Part shown: positions 5,418 to 14,713 of the stretch, in pieces | How the letters are laid out: the number at the start of each line of letters is the position of its first letter | Position numbering within the stretch: the stretch's first letter is position 1 | Source of the DNA: an uncultured Christensenella sp. | Lineage (GTDB): Bacteria; Bacillota; Clostridia; Christensenellales; Borkfalkiaceae | Assembly: GCA_910578765.1 (NCBI GenBank) | Contig: CAJTRW010000008.1 | Location: 1 to 18,476 of the forward strand | Direction of reading: 5' to 3' | Length of the DNA stretch: 18,476 nucleotides | Notes under the pieces: model-generated | Seen by the model: only the letters and a program-made list of their open reading frames with translations | The model's database searches: none | Told to the model about the DNA's origin: nothing | Translations under genes and position numbers: made by a program

Positions 5418-8400
5418 ATGAATAAATTTGCAAGAAAATCAGCAATTATATTGCTTACCATAATCTGCACGGTTTGTCTGGCGTGCGGACTTTCTGCGTG
5501 CAAACCCAAGAAAACCCCTATAAGCACGCCCGAAAACGAAACGACTTACCGCCTGAAAACACCGGGCGACGGTTCGCTTCCCACGGCGCATACGGCTTTG
5601 GAAAATATCGGTTACATGGCGTATACGCTTGACAACCAGCCTTATTATCATTCCTATGCCCGCAACTCCTCCAAGGCTATGGGCTACGAACAGATTACCC
5701 AGTCCTGGAAGGACCATAAGGGAGAAAAGGAGAGCGGTTACGTCGGCGGCGCAACCGTAAGCTCGGATTTATCGTATTCCGCCCTTTCCAAGGCGGCGAC
5801 GCAGGGCTGCTTTATCGGCAATAACGACGGATATATGCGCGGCGGCGCGAAGCCCGGGAAAAATACAACCGCCACGACGGCAAACTGGGATACAAAGGCC
5901 CCTACCTATTACGACAAAAAGGCTTATCTTTATAAATACGGCGAATTCCCCAACGAAATTTCCGTTTACGTTATAAACGAAAACACTATAAAGAACGCCG
6001 ACGAAGTCGTCGATAACGGCGACGGCACATACACCCAAAAATTTTATCTCAAAAACGAGGCGGCGTGCTGGTATCAGTACGGGCTTAAAACCAGGGCCAG
6101 TCTTAAAGGCTATCCCCAGTATAAAAGTATAGTAATAACCTTCAAATTCGACGCGCAGTGGCAGATACTCGAAAGCTATTGCGAGGAAAAGACGAAAATC
6201 GCGCCCTCCGCAATGGGCGGTATAGAGACGGACACTACTTCCAAAACTACGGCTACTTACACTTACGGTGCTGACGCCATAGACGAGGAACATTATTCCT
6301 ATCTGGAAAATTACTACAAAGAGCACCTCGACAATAAGGTCGTCGGCGGAGACGATAAACCCGAAGAAAAGGAACCGGACTTGACGGACATTCTCGCGGG
6401 CGGCTTTTCCAACGTCCTTACGGAGCAGGGTCAGCAGTTTAACATTTCGCTCACTTTGGGCGGCACGGCTTACGACGGTAAAATTTTCGCCCGTATCACC
6501 GACCTTAAAGACGTTCTCAACTCGCTTGACGTGCGCGTCGCGCTCGGCAAAGCGGGCACCGGCAAACAGGATTTGTTTATTCAGTTCGCCGGCGGAGAAA
6601 TCGACGCTTATTACAGTACGGACTTCGCCCTGACGGCGAACATAGGCGCAATAGGCACGGTTATCGACCAGTTCAAGGACTGGGCTAAGCGCTTTGAAAA
6701 ACCCGTTGTCGCGACGGCGGCGTATTCCCCCGCGGCGGACGGTGAGGACGACGACCCGCTTGCCGGACTTCTTTCGGCGTTGAAAAAAGAAGTTACCGAA
6801 ACCTCGGCAAGAATTTCACTTGTAACGGACAATCTGCTCGGCACGGGTATCGGCGCGGACGTGAAGATAGATTTCAGCCGGACGAAGGGCGGGGAGGGCG
6901 ACGTATTCGCTTTCTCGGGCGCGACGCTCGGCGGCATTACATACAGCAATACGGGTATAAGCTTAAACGCGGCGCTCTCGCCCGATAACTCAGGCGCGGC
7001 GGTTATCACGCGCGACAAATCACAGACGGCTGTCGACCTGGTAGATTACGCCAACAACGTTTACAATTTGCTTAACAGCAACACGCTTAAAGTAAGCTTC
7101 GGCATAGACGGCACCAAGGAAGGCGTTATAAACATGCTTTCCGGTCTGAAAATCGACGTAGACTCTTACGTGGAACTCGGCAGCGATACGGCGGCGAAGG
7201 TCGACCTTTCCGTCGCTCTCGGCGAAGCTTCCGCAAAGATTTCCGCTTATTATAACGTAAATATTCATTCCGGCAGTTACGGAACGGTTTATCTTACGTT
7301 AAACGAGGTCAACGGCAAACCCGTCGGCGCGCGTATCCTTTGCAACATTAATTCCACGATAGACGCGGTTAAGGACCTTGTTGCGGTCATTAACGGTCAG
7401 TCGGACGGCACGGCTACCCCTTCCGTAAACGCAATCGACGCACAGACGGAAAACCGGTTGGCTGTAATTATAAATAAAGTGCTCAATCTCGATTTCTCGA
7501 AAGTGTTCGGTGAAATTTACGCGGCTAATTCCGAAATACGCGTTTCCGTCAGCGTCGACGAGATTCTGGGCGGACTCGGTATAAATTTCGATAACGTAAA
7601 ATTCGGCAACGCGGCGCTTGCGCTCGGCAAAGACGGCGCCGACCGCGCGACCTTATCTCTCGGACTTGCGGCGCTCGGTTTGGAAGTGGGCGTAACCGGT
7701 TCGGACGCAACTTTGACGGTTCCCGACGAAAGCCTTTATACGGACGTAAACGTATTTATCGAACTTGTCAAATCCGCCGTAGTCGAAGTGAATAAAATTA
7801 TTGCCGCGAAAGACGTAGCGTTCGACGTTGACGCGAGAATCACCGCGGACGGCGTAACGCTTGCAATAAAGGGCAACGGTGAAGCCGTTTGGGGCGAAAA
7901 GAAGCGCGTCGCACTCGATTTGGAAATGTACGTTGCGGACGGCACCAGCGCGGCGGCAAAGGATAAGGTTTCTGTCAAGTTCCTTTACGACGAAACGGCT
8001 TCGGACGGAAGCCTCTCGCCCGAGCAGCCCGTTGCGCTTCTTTCGGTGAACGGACTCGGTCTTAAAATTTACCGCTCCGACGTGGACGGTCTTAAAGACG
8101 TAATAAACGAAATAAAGAATGCGCTTGCGCCTTTGCTCGGCGGAGACAAACAGACGGATACGACCGTCGCCGAAGCGGTTAATCTTTACTCGGCTTCGCT
8201 TAGTAACGTTTCCGGTATAACCGGCGCAGTGGAAAATATTCTGCAAAGCGAAAACGTTCAAACCGTGCTTAAAACCGTTCTCGATTTTATCGGTAACCTT
8301 ACGGTAGAACTTACATACGGCGACAACGGCGAAAAGCTTGAATCTATGCTTATTAAGCATGCGGTAAACGGCTCTCTCGCGCTCGGCGTGGATAATAATT

Positions 8401-11400
8401 TGTGGATTGACTTTACTGCAAACAATAACGACGGTACGGAAATAGCGTACGCAAACGCCAAGGTTACCGCAGGCAAAGGCAACCTTGCCGTAGACTGGAC
8501 GTACGACGGCGCTGACATCATTTTCGCATCGACCGACGTCGCCGGCGACGCGTTTACCGAAATTGTTTACAATTATCTGTTTGCGGTTATCGAAGATCTG
8601 ACCGTGCAGAACGTGCTCGGCACGGACACTTATACAGTCAGCCTTGCGCTTAACGGCTCGGACAGCAGTATACAGGCGCTTGCGGGCATTAAGGTTAATG
8701 CAAATCTTTACTACACGCACGGCATTGTCGACGGACAAATTTCCAAAAACAAGCTTGTCGAAGCCGATATAGAACTCGATATAAACGGAACACCCGTCAG
8801 CGCGAACGTGCGCTATGCGGACGAATATATCTTCATAGAGCTTCGCAAAATCGCAAATATCACTCTGACCAATATAAAAGTCAGGGCGGACGTACACGAT
8901 ATTTATTCCGCAGTGGAACAGGTAATTCAGTTGATTACCGACACGGACCTGCTTTCCGTAATAACGGGTAAGGGCAACGGCGATACTGCGGCGGACGTAA
9001 AATCTGCGGCAAAGGCGGTTGAAACAAAATCCTCTTTGACGGACGTAATTTCCAAAATACTTACGCTCGACTTCTCAAAGGCGGTCAACTTCTCGAAAGT
9101 AGACGGAGTGAATACCTTAACTGTCAATCCCGATTACGTTCTCGGCATGTTGGGCATAGCCGCTCCCGAAATAGGTACGGTTACTATTGGAATTAATCCC
9201 GAAACTCATTCGATAGAAGCTTCCGTCAAGACGGAGGGCGCAAAGGCAAGCTGGTTAACGCTTTCCGCGGTTCCCGCAGAAAGACGCGTCTACGACGAAA
9301 ACTGGAAGAACGGCTATACCGATATAAGCTTTATGTCCCAGCTTGTTTCCGACGTCGCTAAAACCGCGTTCACGGACGGTAAGCTCAACACGCTGTACAC
9401 CTTTGCAAGCGGGCATATAGATATAGATATCGCTTACTCGGTCATCAGCGTCAATATAGATATCGACAACGTTCAGCTTACGGCGGGACTTGACGGAAAC
9501 GGTAAATTCTACCTGTCCGTAAAGGGCGATTTGCAGTCGTCGAAAGCTCTCGGCTTCGTGGAAGTTTCCAAACAAATGGGCATAAGCGTCACCTATTCCA
9601 ACGGTTACGTTACTATGGGCAGAAATACGGACACGACGCCCATATATAAGGTTATGACTATCGAATACCTGCTCGATAACCTGTTGGATAAGGAAAATTC
9701 GCCTATACGCTGGTTACTCGGCACAAACAGTACCGCATGGAATCTTATCGCCGACAACGTTAAACTCAATATACAGACCGGACTTACAAAGCCTAAAAAT
9801 TATTATCTGTACAGTCAGCTTGCGGAAGCGGAAAAGGATAAGAAGGATATATTTGTAGACCTTGCGGCTTACGTCAACGCCATTATAGTCAACAGCGGCG
9901 GCTACACCGCGGACTTCAACGGCAGCGGCTCGGACGTTCTCGATAAGCTGGGCCTCGGAAGTGCGGACAATTATTACGCATTCGACATAAATCCCGAATT
10001 CATAGGCACGATAAGCTCGCTTAAAGCGGCGCTTCTCCGCGACAACGCGCAGGGTGGTCTGACCGGCTTGAAGGCTTACGCTTCGATAGGCTCCAACCTC
10101 ATGCTGACGGTTGACCTTAACGGACTTACGACAGATAAATCGGCGGCGGTTCCCGACTATTTCAATACCGTAGTGACGGAAAATAACGTTGATTTCAACC
10201 ATGCGTTCACCGAAACGCAGGAGCACCGCACCCCGATATTCGGCTGCTACAACTCGGAGGATAATTCCTATCTTTGCAGTATGGCGTTAGAGCCTCACAC
10301 TCTGACGGTAATAAGCGGAGGAGAAGTTGTCTACACGCTTGAAAATATAGGTTACGGCTCTACCGTTTACTTAACAAACGTGTTTGCGCCCGACTGGGCC
10401 GACGAGGGTAAAACCTCGGTTTACGGTTACACAGACGAAGGCGGTAACCCGCTCGGCAATGCGTTGCTTATAGAAAGCGACGTCGCCGTCTACGTAGCGA
10501 CGGTAAACGCTTACCCCGTTAACTTCCATATAGACAGAAACGGTCTCGGCACGATAGTCGGCGCCATGACAATGGGCGGCGCTTTGCCCGAATATCCTTC
10601 GGACTTCGGCGACTATACGTTTGCAGGCTGGTTCACCGACGAAAACTACACGACAAAGGTTGAAAACTATTACGCCGGACTTACGGACGTATACGCTAAA
10701 TACGTACTTGCGGAGTACGTTGCGGAAAACGGCGTAAAGTACACTATGGATTCTGCGGGATTCTACACCGTAACGGGCTTCGACGCCGATAAGTTGGCGC
10801 CTTATACGCAGGATAACAGCTGGCTAATTCTCGAAAACGAGATAGACGGCTATCCCGTAACCGGCATAGCTGCGGAAGCTTTCGCTAACTCCAACGTCAA
10901 AAACGTAGTCGCACCCGAAAATATTACAAGCGTAGGTTCGCGCGCGTTCCTCGATAACTACGGAATAAAGACGGCGGTATTTACCGCGGACAGAGTACAC
11001 TTTGCGGGTACCGATAAAAATACGGTATTCTACGGATGTTCCGAGTCGAACGGCGGCAAAACCACGCAATTGAAGGTGTATTATAACGAAGTTACGGCGG
11101 ACGCCGGAAACGATTGGACTTATTTCAGGGACGGCGGATGCTATATCGGTCGCAGCGGCGGCGGCGAATTGCATGCAAAAGGCACATGGTCGTTCGTGCT
11201 TACCGAAAAGACCGGCAGTCAGGCGGAAGCCGCGCAATTCAATATATTCGGTATACAGACCGGTTCTTTGACAGTCGAACAGATTACCGCACAGATTTTT
11301 GCGGAGCTGAACGCAAAGACCGCCCCCGAAGGATATATCAACGCTTATAACGTAGCTGTAACAAACGGATATACCCCCAACGGCAAAATCAACACCGTAA

Positions 11401-12449
11401 CCGTCCACATAACAGAGGCGGAGGCATATTGGTATTCCGTAACCGTTTCGTCGGATTCCGGCGTAAGCGCATACGCAAGCGGCGATTTCGTTGCTACGTT
11501 CAACGGAACCGCGTACGCACTGGCGGGAAGCGTCGTTGCGCTTAAACCCGAAAGCGTGGATTACTACCTTACTTCCGCGACGTCTGCGCAGGTTACCGTA
11601 GACGCGGACGGATACACGTTTACAATGCCGTCCGGCGGAGTGGAAATAAGCGTTGTTTTAGAGCATGCGGGCATAAATTCCGTAACGCTTACAAGCAACA
11701 TAGCGGTAAGCGGATACGAGCTTAATAACGGCGTTTACGTTAAATCGGTTGACGTGACGGAAGCCGACTGCACGATAGAGGCGCCTGTCGCCGACGGATA
11801 TATCTTCCTCGGTTGGGCGTACGAATACGGCGGAAGCCTTACTTTCACAGGGTCGACGTTTAATTCCGATACGGTTAAATCCAGTATTTATTATGCTGTA
11901 TGGGCGTACAACGGCGACGGAAAACTTTCGGCGGATACCGCCGCATACGCGGAAGGCACAAACCCCAATGCGGATATTTCGGGCGTAAGGGTGGACGCTT
12001 CCAAGGCAAACAGCTTCTATAAGTGGTATACCGATTCGGCGCTTACGGCTGAAGCGAACGTGCTTAATACAAGTTGCACCGTTCTGTACGGCAGAGTATA
12101 CTATACCTTGACCGTAAACGCGGAAACCAATGTATCCGGATTCGGCACGTCGAAAGAAATTATAATAAACGGTACACAGCAGTCGTCGTATTCTGTAAAA
12201 GTTCTCGAAGGAGAAGTTGTTTATACGAAGGATATACAGGGCGATAAGAAGGTTTATAACATAATGACGGAGTCCGACAGCGCAAATGCGCTTGTAGGCG
12301 AAATCAGGATAAAAACCAAAAACAGTTTAACGGGCAGCAATAATACCAGAGAGTTGACTGTTTCCTGTACGGACGCAAACTGGAATTCGGTTGCGGACCA
12401 TCTGCCCGTTACCGGAAACCTGACCTTCAAATTTGTATACAACAAATAA
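5418..12449 (+). CDS. Giant modular surface lipoprotein (2343 aa)
   Basis: A signal peptide with lipobox LSAC puts a lipidated Cys28 at the membrane, so the protein is extracytoplasmic. Residues ~320-1330 are beta-rich with diverged repeats. A helix such as VIINKVLNLDFSKV (~684) recurs near 1210 as VISKILTLDFSK, each followed by a DEILGGLGI- or DYVLGMLGI-like turn. Modules end in a strand plus an amphipathic helix (INSTIDAVKDLVAVI, SDVDGLKDVINEI, ADVHDIYSAVEQVI). Repeat starts near 680, 931 and 1205 imply units of ~250-275 aa. The C-terminal part has an InlB/Listeria-Bacteroides-type repeat (~1699-1761, with TFAGWFTDENYTTKV), a BspA-type leucine-rich stretch (~1774-1893), and a second GWAYEYGG-type region (~2130). 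No LPXTG or S-layer anchor is seen. Function is unknown; adhesion or lipid/glycan binding are guesses. Confidence 0.9.
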   Translation: MNKFARKSAIILLTIICTVCLACGLSACKPKKTPISTPENETTYRLKTPGDGSLPTAHTALENIGYMAYTLDNQPYYHSYARNSSKAMGYEQITQSWKDHKGEKESGYVGGATVSSDLSYSALSKAATQGCFIGNNDGYMRGGAKPGKNTTATTANWDTKAPTYYDKKAYLYKYGEFPNEISVYVINENTIKNADEVVDNGDGTYTQKFYLKNEAACWYQYGLKTRASLKGYPQYKSIVITFKFDAQWQILESYCEEKTKIAPSAMGGIETDTTSKTTATYTYGADAIDEEHYSYLENYYKEHLDNKVVGGDDKPEEKEPDLTDILAGGFSNVLTEQGQQFNISLTLGGTAYDGKIFARITDLKDVLNSLDVRVALGKAGTGKQDLFIQFAGGEIDAYYSTDFALTANIGAIGTVIDQFKDWAKRFEKPVVATAAYSPAADGEDDDPLAGLLSALKKEVTETSARISLVTDNLLGTGIGADVKIDFSRTKGGEGDVFAFSGATLGGITYSNTGISLNAALSPDNSGAAVITRDKSQTAVDLVDYANNVYNLLNSNTLKVSFGIDGTKEGVINMLSGLKIDVDSYVELGSDTAAKVDLSVALGEASAKISAYYNVNIHSGSYGTVYLTLNEVNGKPVGARILCNINSTIDAVKDLVAVINGQSDGTATPSVNAIDAQTENRLAVIINKVLNLDFSKVFGEIYAANSEIRVSVSVDEILGGLGINFDNVKFGNAALALGKDGADRATLSLGLAALGLEVGVTGSDATLTVPDESLYTDVNVFIELVKSAVVEVNKIIAAKDVAFDVDARITADGVTLAIKGNGEAVWGEKKRVALDLEMYVADGTSAAAKDKVSVKFLYDETASDGSLSPEQPVALLSVNGLGLKIYRSDVDGLKDVINEIKNALAPLLGGDKQTDTTVAEAVNLYSASLSNVSGITGAVENILQSENVQTVLKTVLDFIGNLTVELTYGDNGEKLESMLIKHAVNGSLALGVDNNLWIDFTANNNDGTEIAYANAKVTAGKGNLAVDWTYDGADIIFASTDVAGDAFTEIVYNYLFAVIEDLTVQNVLGTDTYTVSLALNGSDSSIQALAGIKVNANLYYTHGIVDGQISKNKLVEADIELDINGTPVSANVRYADEYIFIELRKIANITLTNIKVRADVHDIYSAVEQVIQLITDTDLLSVITGKGNGDTAADVKSAAKAVETKSSLTDVISKILTLDFSKAVNFSKVDGVNTLTVNPDYVLGMLGIAAPEIGTVTIGINPETHSIEASVKTEGAKASWLTLSAVPAERRVYDENWKNGYTDISFMSQLVSDVAKTAFTDGKLNTLYTFASGHIDIDIAYSVISVNIDIDNVQLTAGLDGNGKFYLSVKGDLQSSKALGFVEVSKQMGISVTYSNGYVTMGRNTDTTPIYKVMTIEYLLDNLLDKENSPIRWLLGTNSTAWNLIADNVKLNIQTGLTKPKNYYLYSQLAEAEKDKKDIFVDLAAYVNAIIVNSGGYTADFNGSGSDVLDKLGLGSADNYYAFDINPEFIGTISSLKAALLRDNAQGGLTGLKAYASIGSNLMLTVDLNGLTTDKSAAVPDYFNTVVTENNVDFNHAFTETQEHRTPIFGCYNSEDNSYLCSMALEPHTLTVISGGEVVYTLENIGYGSTVYLTNVFAPDWADEGKTSVYGYTDEGGNPLGNALLIESDVAVYVATVNAYPVNFHIDRNGLGTIVGAMTMGGALPEYPSDFGDYTFAGWFTDENYTTKVENYYAGLTDVYAKYVLAEYVAENGVKYTMDSAGFYTVTGFDADKLAPYTQDNSWLILENEIDGYPVTGIAAEAFANSNVKNVVAPENITSVGSRAFLDNYGIKTAVFTADRVHFAGTDKNTVFYGCSESNGGKTTQLKVYYNEVTADAGNDWTYFRDGGCYIGRSGGGELHAKGTWSFVLTEKTGSQAEAAQFNIFGIQTGSLTVEQITAQIFAELNAKTAPEGYINAYNVAVTNGYTPNGKINTVTVHITEAEAYWYSVTVSSDSGVSAYASGDFVATFNGTAYALAGSVVALKPESVDYYLTSATSAQVTVDADGYTFTMPSGGVEISVVLEHAGINSVTLTSNIAVSGYELNNGVYVKSVDVTEADCTIEAPVADGYIFLGWAYEYGGSLTFTGSTFNSDTVKSSIYYAVWAYNGDGKLSADTAAYAEGTNPNADISGVRVDASKANSFYKWYTDSALTAEANVLNTSCTVLYGRVYYTLTVNAETNVSGFGTSKEIIINGTQQSSYSVKVLEGEVVYTKDIQGDKKVYNIMTESDSANALVGEIRIKTKNSLTGSNNTRELTVSCTDANWNSVADHLPVTGNLTFKFVYNK

Positions 12450-12475
12450 TGAAAACGGCTGTAAAGCAGTAAAAC

Positions 12476-12509
12476 AAAAGCCGCCGCGCACAATGCGCGG
12501 CGGCTTTTT
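12476..12509 (+). terminator. Rho-independent terminator after the lipoprotein gene
   Basis: A perfect 15-bp stem (12476-12490 with 12494-12508), GC-rich at its core with AAAA/TTTT at the base and a 3-nt loop, is followed by one further T. It lies 26 bases past the stop and isolates the lipoprotein gene from the yqfC cluster. Confidence 0.9.
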
Positions 12510-12558
12510 AACGTGTTCAAAGGTTTGAGGCGGGCGGGATAACAATGCGTTGAACAAA

Positions 12559-12587
12559 GCATACCCCAATTTTCAAATACATACAAT
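12559..12587 (+). promoter_or_regulatory. Sigma-E-like sporulation promoter at yqfC
   Basis: GCATA (12559-12563) and CATACAAT (12580-12587) match the mother-cell sigma-E pattern, with 16 bp between the -35 ATA and the -10. yqfC and yqfD are sigma-E genes in Bacillus subtilis as I recall. The expected start (~12594) falls on the yqfC ATG (12593-12595). Confidence 0.5.
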
Positions 12588-12592
12588 ATTAT

Positions 12593-12838
12593 ATGAAACT
12601 TCTCGACCAAATTTTATCGGAGCTGGGCGCCGATACGCTTAAATCGTTTTCCGTCGTTCCCGGGTTCGGTGGATATTTCCGCAGCGTAAAGGGAGTCGTC
12701 GAATATTCCGCGGAAAAAATAGTTCTCGCACTGAAAAAGAATAAAATTACCATAGAGGGGGCAAACCTTACATTGGGAAAGTATTTTGAGGAAGACTTGC
12801 TTATAAAGGGCGAAATTTCGGGGGTAAAAATTGACTGA
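12593..12838 (+). CDS. yqfC: Sporulation protein YqfC
   Basis: This 81-aa protein has the YqfC pattern. A short N-terminal helix leads into a P.FGGYF stretch, then strands alternating as 'VEYSAEKIVLAL', 'KITIEGANLTL' and 'EEDLLIKGEISGVKI'. The family is ~90 aa, restricted to endospore formers, and always next to yqfD. B. subtilis YqfC is made in the mother cell; its molecular job is not known. No Shine-Dalgarno sequence precedes the ATG, and no in-frame alternative start lies before the conserved part. Together with the sigma-E-like box directly upstream this suggests a leaderless message in sporulation. The end overlaps the yqfD TTG by 8 bases. Confidence 0.85.
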   Translation: MKLLDQILSELGADTLKSFSVVPGFGGYFRSVKGVVEYSAEKIVLALKKNKITIEGANLTLGKYFEEDLLIKGEISGVKID

Positions 12839-13721
12839 GTTAACCCGAATAAGCGTAATTTCCTCTGCGGAAACCGCCGTAAAAAAACTTAAAAAGGCGG
12901 AAATAGGCATATACGACTGTAAAAGGCAGGGTACGCGCTTTATATTTTCCGTAAAAGACAAACATGTCAAAAAAGTTTTTGCAATTTTTTCCAAGCCGTG
13001 TTATAATATCAAAGTAGACGGACTCGGTAGGCGTGCACGCGTTGCCAAAACGCTTTTAAACCGTATCGGTCTTGCCGTGGGTGCGGTAATTTTTGCCGCG
13101 GCGGCGGCTTTTTCGAATTCGTTTATTTTCAAAATTTCCGTAAGCGGAAGCGGAAGTTACCTTTCCAACGAGGTTAAGCGTATTATATACGAGTCGGGCG
13201 TAAAGGAATTTAAGCTTTACAGAAATTTCGACCTTCCGATGGCTACGGGCAAAATACTTGCCCTGCCGTCCGTCACGTTCTGCAACATCAAAAAACGCGG
13301 AAGTGTTTTAAAGGTTGACGTTCAGGTCGACGGTCAATATTCTCAGTCCGCGCGCCGTACGCCTTTGATTGCGGACAGAAGCGGCGCCGTGAAAAGAATA
13401 GTAGCCGTCTGCGGCACGGCGGCGGTTTCCGTCGGCGACAGGGTCAATGCGGGCGATACGCTTATCGCGGCGTACACCCTTGCGGGGGAAGAAAAAATCG
13501 ACTGTCTTGCCGCGGGCTTTGCGGAGTTGGAGTGTAGCGGTACGGTAGAGTATCTCGCCCCGTGCGAGTCGGACGAAAATCTTAAAGCCGCGTACGCTTC
13601 CGTAAATATCGACGCCGAAAAAATTGTCACGCGCAGCCATACGGTGCGCGCGGCGGACGAGGGCGTTGTTTATACCGTGGAGTTTACTTATCTTTATAAG
13701 TTAAGTATCAATATGGAATAA
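12831..13721 (+). CDS. yqfD: Sporulation protein YqfD
   Basis: This 296-aa protein follows yqfC as in all spore formers. An N-terminal soluble ~70 residues lead to a hydrophobic segment (~78-100), and a beta-rich part then lies on the other side of the membrane. That part includes SYLSNEVKRIIYESGVK-type POTRA-like helices and a 'GAVKRIVAVCGTAAVSVGDRVNAGDTLIA' beta-hairpin tract typical of YqfD. B. subtilis YqfD is ~400 aa, so this is a short form, with the C-terminal region missing. The start is TTG at 12831 with GGGGG six bases upstream; it overlaps the yqfC stop, so translation is probably coupled. There is no in-frame ATG early enough to replace it. Confidence 0.8.
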   Translation: MTELTRISVISSAETAVKKLKKAEIGIYDCKRQGTRFIFSVKDKHVKKVFAIFSKPCYNIKVDGLGRRARVAKTLLNRIGLAVGAVIFAAAAAFSNSFIFKISVSGSGSYLSNEVKRIIYESGVKEFKLYRNFDLPMATGKILALPSVTFCNIKKRGSVLKVDVQVDGQYSQSARRTPLIADRSGAVKRIVAVCGTAAVSVGDRVNAGDTLIAAYTLAGEEKIDCLAAGFAELECSGTVEYLAPCESDENLKAAYASVNIDAEKIVTRSHTVRAADEGVVYTVEFTYLYKLSINME

Positions 13722-13726
13722 ATTTT

Positions 13727-14713
13727 ATGAAAAAAACAGTTAAAAAAATTGACGCAGGCAGCGCGGACAGGCTGCAAAAAATCCTTGGTACGTTTGACGA
13801 AAACGCAAATCTCATTATGCACGAGCTGGGCGTTCTCATACGCGTCGAGGGCGCTGCGATTATAATCGAGGGCGCGGAAGAAAAGGTCCTTCAGGCGGAG
13901 TCGGTCGTGGAAAGTCTTTTAATTCTTGCCGAAAACGGCGAGACGGTCGACAAGGGCAGGGTTGCTTACTGCATAGAGCTGTCGCTTGAAGGCAAAGCGC
14001 AGGACATAACCAAGCTTTCCTCCGACACGGTTGCGATAACCGTTAAGGGCAAGCCGATAAAGTGCAAGACCGTCGGGCAGAAAAGGTACGTCGACGCAAT
14101 TAAAAGCAAGACGGTAACCTTCGGTATAGGTCCGGCGGGTACCGGCAAAACATATCTTGCCGTTTGCCTTGCCGTACAGGCAATGAAGCAAAAGCAGGTC
14201 GACAAAATAATTCTTACGCGACCCGCGGTGGAGGCGGGTGAAAAGCTGGGCTTTCTGCCCGGCGATTTGCAGACCAAGGTTGACCCGTATCTGCGTCCGC
14301 TGTACGACGCCTTGCAGGAAATGCTGGGCTTGGAAACCTACACAAAGCTTATGGAGCGCGGTTCGATAGAGATAGCGCCGCTTGCATACATGCGCGGCAG
14401 AACTCTTTCAAACGCTTTCGTAATTTTGGACGAAGCGCAGAATACCACGCGCGAGCAAATGAAAATGTTTCTTACGCGTCTCGGCGACGGCAGTAAAATG
14501 GTCGTCACCGGCGACGTAACGCAGATAGACCTTCCCGCGGGGAAGTCGAGCGGTCTTCCGCACGCCGCGGAGGTTTTAAAAGAAGTGGAAGGGATTGAAA
14601 TAGTTTACCTTACGGATAAAGACGTCGTCCGTAATCCTCTGGTTATGCGCATAGTCAGGGCTTACGAAAGGGACGGCGACAGGAGGAACGGGGTTGAAAA
14701 CCAAACTGACTGA
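13727..14713 (+). CDS. phoH: PhoH family ATPase (PhoH-like, YbeZ type)
   Basis: This 328-aa protein has a KH-like N-terminal domain (~15-70), then a P-loop ATPase core. Walker A is GPAGTGKT (135-142) and Walker B is VILDEAQN (232-239). RPAVEAGEKLGFLPGD (165-180) and TGDVTQIDLP (261-270) are other family signatures. PhoH-type ATPases bind RNA and are linked to ribosome maturation with YbeY, which is encoded two genes downstream. Length matches the family (~320-350 aa). The ATG follows the yqfD stop by 5 bases, with only a weak GGA upstream, so coupling from yqfD is likely. Confidence 0.95.
   Translation: MKKTVKKIDAGSADRLQKILGTFDENANLIMHELGVLIRVEGAAIIIEGAEEKVLQAESVVESLLILAENGETVDKGRVAYCIELSLEGKAQDITKLSSDTVAITVKGKPIKCKTVGQKRYVDAIKSKTVTFGIGPAGTGKTYLAVCLAVQAMKQKQVDKIILTRPAVEAGEKLGFLPGDLQTKVDPYLRPLYDALQEMLGLETYTKLMERGSIEIAPLAYMRGRTLSNAFVILDEAQNTTREQMKMFLTRLGDGSKMVVTGDVTQIDLPAGKSSGLPHAAEVLKEVEGIEIVYLTDKDVVRNPLVMRIVRAYERDGDRRNGVENQTD

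Noticed and set aside
7653..8897. Minus-strand 414-codon ORF
   Set aside because: It is antisense to the giant lipoprotein gene, Arg/Val/Tyr-rich with no recognisable motif; the length comes from the codon bias of the plus-strand gene.
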